Of a stretch of DNA of 26,187 bases, positions 21,561-26,187 are shown piece after piece. The position numbers and the translations under genes were made by a program. Every line of letters starts with the position of its first letter. Positions within the stretch are counted from its first letter, which is position 1. The notes beneath the pieces are model-generated. The model ran no database searches, was not told where the DNA came from, and saw nothing but the letters and a program-made list of their open reading frames with translations. This DNA is from a virus. The stretch lies in IMG/VR virus record IMGVR_UViG_3300008267_010268, positions 1 through 26,187 of that record; one strand, written 5' to 3'.

Positions 21561-22031
21561 ATGAAAAAGGGGAAGACCTCACAAATTCAGGGGTTCAAAA
21601 CAGCCAAGGTAATCTATGGCACAGTTGATTCGGTTAATTTCAAATCAGTATACCTCAACATTCAAACATGGGTTGACCCCAAAATAAACTCAGAAAATTG
21701 GAATAGGATAGTTTTAAACTTAAGTAGGGCAATAAAACATTCAGTTTTAGAATCATTAGATAAAATTTTATTTGATAACAAATTTATAGTTGATTTAGAT
21801 TTAAGGTCTAGTGGTTTACAAAAAGGAAAAAAGTCATTTTTAAATTTAGAAATAAATTTTTACTTATCAGGTTCAGAAACGGATTTCAAGTCAAGGAGAA
21901 TTAAAGATGCTTTAAAAAAAGTATGTAAACAAGTATTCCAAGATAATTTTACAAATAACGAATATTTTAAATTTCACTTAACCAAAACTAAAAAAACTAA
22001 GGTAGAAAAAACAGAAACCGATAATCTTTAA
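21561..22031 (+). CDS. Unknown protein next to prohead protease, 156 aa
   Basis: ATG at 21561 chosen (MKKGKTSQIQGF); the TTG one codon upstream is unlikely. Basic at both ends, with a central region of strands and helices: VIYGTVDSVNFKSVYLNIQT, then NWNRIVLNLSRAIKHSVLES, then FLNLEINFYLSG. No signal peptide, membrane span or motif that I recognise. It is divergent from bS21, with 94 bases between starts, and 22 bases before the protease gene. An assembly function is plausible only from position. Confidence 0.7.
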   Translation: MKKGKTSQIQGFKTAKVIYGTVDSVNFKSVYLNIQTWVDPKINSENWNRIVLNLSRAIKHSVLESLDKILFDNKFIVDLDLRSSGLQKGKKSFLNLEINFYLSGSETDFKSRRIKDALKKVCKQVFQDNFTNNEYFKFHLTKTKKTKVEKTETDNL

Positions 22032-22039
22032 TATTTATA
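22032..22039 (+). promoter_or_regulatory. Candidate late promoter TATTTATA for the protease gene
   Basis: Exact copy at the end of the preceding gene's stop codon, 14 bases before the ATG at 22054. Confidence 0.5.
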
Positions 22040-22053
22040 AAGAAAAATTAAAG

Positions 22054-22779
22054 ATGAATCATCAAATCATACAACCTGGTCAAATCGGAAAGGGAATACT
22101 TGTTGAATACGACGCAGGGTATATATCACCAACCGAACAACGTAATGCGGATTTAATACGTGAATCTAAGGGAATGCTTGACCACTCAAAACCATTTGAG
22201 TTCTATGCGGTATTACAAAAGTATAATACCCCAAATAGAAACGGAAGAGTATATCCTGAGAAAGTATTAAAGAGAGAAGCGGATAATTATAAAAAAATGA
22301 TTGACAAGGGTATTGCGTTATCTGAACTTAACCACCCTGAATCTTCACTTGTTGATTTAGATAGAGTTTCACATGCAATAACTGAAATATGGTGGGAAGG
22401 ACCTGTTTTAATGGGTAAATTAAAACTATTAACTTCACCAGGGTTTCATGAAAGAGGAATTGTTTCAACTAAGGGAGACCAAGCCGCAAATCTGTTAAGA
22501 CAAGGTGTTACTTTAGGTATTTCATCTCGTGGAGTTGGGTCTTTAAAAAAGGTTGGAGAACATAATGAAGTTCAGAATGATTTTGAAATAATTTGTTTTG
22601 ACCTTGTGTGGTCACCATCTACACCTGGCGCTTATTTATTCTTAGAACCAAATGATAGATTTAATTTTGAAGAAAACTTAGAGGAAGAGAATAAAATGAA
22701 GTCTCAAAGAGTTTCTGATGAAAGTTCAAACAAATCGCTTGACTTAATGAAAAAATTGAACGATTATTTGAAGTACTAA
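22054..22779 (+). CDS. Prohead maturation protease (gp21-like, family S80), 241 aa
   Basis: The protease that digests the scaffold and trims capsid proteins before DNA packaging; in T4 it cuts after Glu in (L/I)-x-E sites. Visible blocks: YNTPNRNGRVYPEKVLKRE, LSELNHPE with catalytic H94, LDRVSHAITEIWW, then GVTLGISSRGVGS with catalytic Ser at 157 or 158, and FDLVWSPSTPGAYL. About 45 acidic and basic residues follow the catalytic part (FNFEENLEEENK), a likely self-cleavage tail. Length is close to T4 gp21 (212). The substrate rule in this phage is inferred to be IxE from the capsid protein. Confidence 0.93.
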   Translation: MNHQIIQPGQIGKGILVEYDAGYISPTEQRNADLIRESKGMLDHSKPFEFYAVLQKYNTPNRNGRVYPEKVLKREADNYKKMIDKGIALSELNHPESSLVDLDRVSHAITEIWWEGPVLMGKLKLLTSPGFHERGIVSTKGDQAANLLRQGVTLGISSRGVGSLKKVGEHNEVQNDFEIICFDLVWSPSTPGAYLFLEPNDRFNFEENLEEENKMKSQRVSDESSNKSLDLMKKLNDYLKY

Positions 22780-22790
22780 AAATAATAAAA

Positions 22791-23000
22791 ATGAACGAAA
22801 AATATTTTGTAGCAAAAATTACAACAGACATGCCTGACACAGAGACAGGTAAAATTAAAAAACTAAGACAAGAAAAATTAGTTAAAGGTTTTTCACCAAC
22901 AGATGTAGAGGCAAAAGTGACTAAAGTTTTTGAAAATTATTCTGAAGATTGGAGAATAACTGCAATTGTTGAAAGTAAGATTGATGAGGTGATAGAATAA
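22791..23000 (+). CDS. Small protein, DUF4494-like, 69 aa
   Basis: Begins 11 bases after the protease stop. The pattern YFVAKI, then KIKKLRQEKLVKGFSPTDVEAKV, and WRITAIVESKIDEV resembles the core of DUF4494, a Bacteroidota family of unknown function (strand, loop, strand, then a YLVDA-type block followed by a helix containing T-E-A-E-A). Here the protein is shorter than the usual 150 or so residues, so only the core is present. It is followed by a terminator. Assignment is by pattern only. Confidence 0.65.
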   Translation: MNEKYFVAKITTDMPDTETGKIKKLRQEKLVKGFSPTDVEAKVTKVFENYSEDWRITAIVESKIDEVIE

Positions 23001-23024
23001 TCTTAGTATAACAATAAGAAAGAA

Positions 23025-23050
23025 AAGGAGGGTTTATCCCTCCTTTTTTT
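23025..23050 (+). terminator. Rho-independent terminator
   Basis: Stem AAGGAGGG/CCCTCCTT with loop TTTAT and a T run. It separates the protease transcript from the scaffold-capsid transcript. Confidence 0.9.
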
Positions 23051-23103
23051 ATTTTATTTAATTCAAAATATCAATTATAGATAATTTTTTTGAATTTGTA
23101 CAA

Positions 23104-23111
23104 TATTTATA
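23104..23111 (+). promoter_or_regulatory. Candidate late promoter TATTTATA for scaffold and capsid genes
   Basis: AATATTTATATAAAAATT, 19 bases before the ATG at 23131, directly after a terminator. The major capsid gene has no copy of its own and probably depends on this one. Confidence 0.55.
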
Positions 23112-23130
23112 TAAAAATTAAAAACCAAAA

Positions 23131-24624
23131 ATGGCAAAAGAAAAATCAATTGTTGAAGAGGCAATCATCCAAATGAAAAACTTGGAAGAAGCGGTTGCTG
23201 AAAATGCAAAAGGAATACTTGCTTCTACTATGAAGGAAGAAATCAAAGAACTAGTAAAGGAATCTCTATCTGAACAAGAAGAAGAAGAGATTGGAATGAC
23301 TGATGTAGACATGGAAGGACCTGAAATGGAAACAGATGACGAAATGGATTCTGATGACATGGAAATGGGTATGGACATGGATACTGATGACGAAGAGGAA
23401 GATATGGAAGAACCAATCGACCTTACCGACAAGTCAGACGAAGAAGTACTTCGTGTATTTCAACTTATGGGACCTGATGACAACATCATCGTTACAAAAG
23501 ACGATGCTGGTAACATCAATATCAAAGATGAAGAAAATGAATACATGATTGTAGGTGAATCTGACGAAGAAATGGAAGAAGAATTCTATGAGGGAGAAGA
23601 AATGGAAGAATCTATGGAAATGGAAGAAGAATCCGATGAAATGGAAAAACCATATTCTACTGACGAATCAATTGAAGACATTGTTTCTAGAATGTTTGAT
23701 GATGAAGAATCAGACGAAGAAGAAATGGATTCGGACGATGACATGGAATTTAGCGATGAATATTCAGAAGGTGATGAGATTATGTACGAAATCGAAATGT
23801 CTGATGACTCCGATAATGAAGAGGAGGGAGAAGAAAATGAAGGGATTATGTACGAAATCGAAATGTCTGATGAAGACAATGAAGAGGAAGAGTATGACGA
23901 ATACAATGAATCTTTAGAAGAGTCTAAAAAGGCGTTCAAAGCAAAAGGTAAGAACACGGGTAAACCAAAATTCTCATATAATAAAAATCCAAATCAAGGC
24001 GAAGGTTTTAAAGTTCTTAAAAAGAATCCTGACAAAACTATGGGTACAGGTAACGCTAAAAAAGTTAATGTATACAAAGATAAGGAAACTCTTGATGGTG
24101 AATTTAAACACAAGCCAAAGAAAGTGGAATCAAATGAAGCATCAAGAACACTTGGTAGTGGCAAAAGATGGGGTAGAAAAGGTTTGAACAAACCAAAAGC
24201 GGCTCCACGTCACTTAAAAGTTGAGTCTGTAGATTCTTCTGAATTACAAATTCTTAGAGAGAAAAACGAAGAGTACAGAAAGGCACTTAACGTGTTCAGA
24301 AATAAATTAAACGAAGTTGCGGTTTTTAATTCAAATTTGGCCTATGCAACACGTTTGTTTACCGAACACTCAACATCTAAGCAAGAAAAAATTAACATCT
24401 TGAAAAGATTTGACGGTGTTGAAACTCTTAAAGAATCAAAGAATTTGTATAAAACAATCAAGGAAGAACTTTCAACTGTACAAAGTCAACCAATGAATGA
24501 GTCAATCGAGCGTAAAATTGAATCGACTCCATCGACAGGTTCTGCGGTTAACTTAATTGAGTCAAAAACTTATGAAAATCCTCAATTCCTCAGAATGAAA
24601 GACTTGATGGCAAAATTAAAATAA
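23131..24624 (+). CDS. Prohead scaffold/core protein (gp22-like), 497 aa
   Basis: The internal scaffold around which the capsid assembles, later destroyed by the prohead protease. Position between gp21-like and gp23-like genes is the T4 arrangement. Residues 1-50 are helical (KSIVEEAIIQMKNLEEAV, ELVKESLSEQ). Residues 50-270 are extremely acidic, with runs of Glu and Asp and Met-Glu pairs, interrupted by a short folded module (VLRVFQLMGPDDNIIVTKDD). YEIEMSD occurs twice near 230 and 250. Residues 270-350 are basic, and residues 370-497 are helical and resemble the gp22 C-terminus (LREKNEEYRKALNVFRNKL, YATRLFTEHS, ending FLRMKDLMAKLK). It is larger than T4 gp22 (269 aa) because of the acidic part. 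Confidence 0.88.
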   Translation: MAKEKSIVEEAIIQMKNLEEAVAENAKGILASTMKEEIKELVKESLSEQEEEEIGMTDVDMEGPEMETDDEMDSDDMEMGMDMDTDDEEEDMEEPIDLTDKSDEEVLRVFQLMGPDDNIIVTKDDAGNINIKDEENEYMIVGESDEEMEEEFYEGEEMEESMEMEEESDEMEKPYSTDESIEDIVSRMFDDEESDEEEMDSDDDMEFSDEYSEGDEIMYEIEMSDDSDNEEEGEENEGIMYEIEMSDEDNEEEEYDEYNESLEESKKAFKAKGKNTGKPKFSYNKNPNQGEGFKVLKKNPDKTMGTGNAKKVNVYKDKETLDGEFKHKPKKVESNEASRTLGSGKRWGRKGLNKPKAAPRHLKVESVDSSELQILREKNEEYRKALNVFRNKLNEVAVFNSNLAYATRLFTEHSTSKQEKINILKRFDGVETLKESKNLYKTIKEELSTVQSQPMNESIERKIESTPSTGSAVNLIESKTYENPQFLRMKDLMAKLK

Positions 24625-24651
24625 ACTCAAAATTAAATAAAAATTAAAACA

Positions 24652-26187
24652 ATGGGAGCATTATTAGAATCAGGTCTTGTTGGTAACATTGGTCTTAAGC
24701 ACCTTAAAGTTATCAAAGAAGATACTATTAACAAATGGGACAAATTAGGGTTCCTTGAAGGTCTTAAGGGCCACCTAAAAGAGAACGTAGCTCAGCTTTA
24801 TGAAAACCAAGCTAGTTACTTGATTAACGAAGCAACTTCTGACGGTTCTTCAGGTTCATTCGAAACTGTTGTATTCCCAATCGTTAGACGTGTATTCTCA
24901 AAATTACTTGCTAATGATATCGTATCAGTACAAGCTATGAACTTACCTATCGGTAAATTGTTCTACTTCGTACCTAAGATTCAGGCTTATGCGGGTGGTA
25001 ACCCATATTTTGACCCACAAACACCATTAAATAATTATGATGGTTCTTCAGGTTCTCACTTGGGTCCTGTAGGTGCTCCTGGTAACTACCCTGGTTCACC
25101 AACATCAGGATATACAACTGGTAACCAATTCCAAAAGAATCTTTATGATTTGTTCTATGAAGGTAACGAAGGTCAATTAGACCCTCCAGGTTTGTTTGAC
25201 TATTCAAAAGGTCAGTGGTCTGCAATTACAGTTACTACAAATGTTCAAGTTTGGTCAAACGGAACATTGATTGACTATACTAACGAATTCGAAGGTTTGA
25301 ATGTTAGAAAAGTTATCGTTTCTATGTGTGGTTTTGCTAACGCAGGTAACGGTAAATTGATTGGTCCTGATGGTAATGAGTATGACTCAGAAACTTTCTT
25401 GTCTGACTTGAGAATTTACTCAACAAATGACTTCCAAGGTGGTGGTTGTACAAACTTATTGGACGACGCTGGTAATCCAAATTCATTATTGTTCAGAGTT
25501 GTTACTCAACAATATGGTCAAGGTATCGTTTCAGGTTTGAATGTTCGTACTGCAACAACATGGCCAACTGACGGAAATGGTGGTTCTTATAATGATATTT
25601 GTAGCCCAACAGGTTGCATCTACTTAGAAGTTGACCTTTCTTGTCCAATTTGTGCTACTTGTGATTCAACATCTTTAGATGGTTACACAGGTACAACTAT
25701 TAGCGGTCTTGGTGTTAATGACTTTAACGCTGTATTCAGACGTTATAAGAACTTAGAATTCGAAGACCAAATCGGTGAGGTTTCTTTTGACCTTGAGTCT
25801 GTAACTGTTTCAGTTGCTGAAAGAAAGTTAAGAGCTCAGTGGTCTCCAGAACTTGCACAAGACGTTGCGGCATTCCACAACATCGACGCTGAAGCTGAAT
25901 TGACAGCTTTATTGTCAGAGCAAGTTGCTGCTGAAATTGACCGTGAAATTCTTCGTGACCTTCGTAAGGGTGCCGCTTGGAACTTACGTTGGGACTACAA
26001 CGGTTGGAGAAGAATTTCTCAAACTACATCTTACACTCAGAAAGATTGGAACCAAACATTGATTACTGTAATCAACCAATTGTCAGCTCAAATCCACAAG
26101 TCAACTCTTCGTGGTGGAGCTAACTGGATTGTTGTATCATCTGAAGTTTCAGCAATCTTTGATGACTTGGAATATTTCCACGTTTCA
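24652..26187 (+). CDS. Major capsid protein (gp23-like), 3' end outside window
   Basis: 512 codons are present and the frame is still open. Residues 1-60 are the N-terminal propeptide (MGALLESGLVGNIGLKHL, to SYLINE); a cut after E60, before ATSDGSSGSF, is predicted by the T4 rule (T4 cuts after E65). The mature part shows T4-type blocks: ETVVFPIVRRVFSKL, IGKLFYFVPK, then the conserved region EVSFDLESVTVSVAERKLRA, QWSPELAQDVAAFHNIDAEA, EIDREILRDLR. Between them, residues about 110-350 are an insertion-like, Gly/Asn/Thr-rich region with a cluster of five cysteines (317, 322, 331, 334, 337). Codon choice is shifted to C-ending forms (AAC, TTC, TAC) compared with neighbours, as expected of the most expressed gene. 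Confidence 0.95.
   Translation, partial: MGALLESGLVGNIGLKHLKVIKEDTINKWDKLGFLEGLKGHLKENVAQLYENQASYLINEATSDGSSGSFETVVFPIVRRVFSKLLANDIVSVQAMNLPIGKLFYFVPKIQAYAGGNPYFDPQTPLNNYDGSSGSHLGPVGAPGNYPGSPTSGYTTGNQFQKNLYDLFYEGNEGQLDPPGLFDYSKGQWSAITVTTNVQVWSNGTLIDYTNEFEGLNVRKVIVSMCGFANAGNGKLIGPDGNEYDSETFLSDLRIYSTNDFQGGGCTNLLDDAGNPNSLLFRVVTQQYGQGIVSGLNVRTATTWPTDGNGGSYNDICSPTGCIYLEVDLSCPICATCDSTSLDGYTGTTISGLGVNDFNAVFRRYKNLEFEDQIGEVSFDLESVTVSVAERKLRAQWSPELAQDVAAFHNIDAEAELTALLSEQVAAEIDREILRDLRKGAAWNLRWDYNGWRRISQTTSYTQKDWNQTLITVINQLSAQIHKSTLRGGANWIVVSSEVSAIFDDLEYFHVS
24829..24834 (+). other. Predicted maturation cleavage site in the capsid protein
   Basis: Codons for E60 and A61 in LINE-ATSD. I-N-E fits the (L/I)-x-E rule of T4 gp21, and the position matches the T4 gp23 cut (after residue 65). 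Predicted, not shown. Confidence 0.65.

Noticed and set aside
23118-23957. Long Ser-rich frames opposite the acidic scaffold gene
   Set aside because: They are the antisense image of Asp/Glu/Met-rich codons and carry no features of a protein.
1-26187. CRISPR array, insertion sequence or integrase/att site
   Set aside because: No regularly spaced identical repeats, transposase or integrase motifs were seen in any part of the window.

Overview
The window is about 26 kb of AT-rich DNA from a T4-like tailed phage. The right half is an unmistakable T4-type head module in T4 order: large terminase (gp17-like), portal (gp20-like), a gene in the gp67/68 core-protein position, prohead protease (gp21-like), acidic scaffold (gp22-like) and the start of the major capsid gene (gp23-like, cut by the window end). 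The T4 tail genes 18 and 19 are absent between terminase and portal. The host is most likely a member of the Bacteroidota (Flavobacteriia-like). The reasons are repeated promoters of the form TTG-N20-TAnnTTTG, no Shine-Dalgarno sequences before genes, secreted proteins whose signal peptides end in FSQ, and a Bacteroidota-type bS21 protein.

Region 1-5.6 kb is an RNA and accessory region. It holds a run of hairpins (cut by the window start), tRNA-Ile(UAU), tRNA-Cys(GCA), two secreted proteins, a broken cyclic-phosphate receiver-domain gene, a membrane/coiled-coil protein overlapping an M23 endopeptidase (probable lysis pair), and a gene-free stretch of about 1 kb. That stretch has three tandem host-type promoters spaced about 100 bp apart and then about 800 nt rich in hairpins with GNRA loops, a candidate large ornate phage RNA. 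After it come an HNH endonuclease and an overlapping small ribbon-helix-helix gene on the minus strand, and a tRNA-Met-like RNA followed by its own terminator.

Region 5.6-12.9 kb contains two small proteins that share an N-terminal 23-residue sequence ending in IxE-Q, a complete tmRNA on the minus strand, an unknown 354-residue protein, an M20-like peptidase, a ClpC-like unfoldase without its N-domain, a KTSC protein, and a fusion of a nucleotidyltransferase with peptidoglycan-binding and lysozyme-like domains.

Region 12.9-26.2 kb is the structural module, with four unknown, probably virion-associated genes before the terminase and a small bS21 ribosomal protein gene inserted on the opposite strand between the core-protein and protease genes.

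Two themes connect the genes. First, translation and proteostasis: tmRNA, three tRNAs, bS21, a Clp unfoldase with a ClpP-docking loop, and a peptidase. Second, head maturation: the major capsid protein carries a likely INE cleavage site at residue 60, and the same site type ends the shared N-terminal sequence of the two small proteins, which suggests a T4-style capsid-targeting signal. Most plus-strand genes from 5.5 kb onward are preceded by TATTTATA, a candidate late promoter, whereas RNA genes use the host-type promoter.
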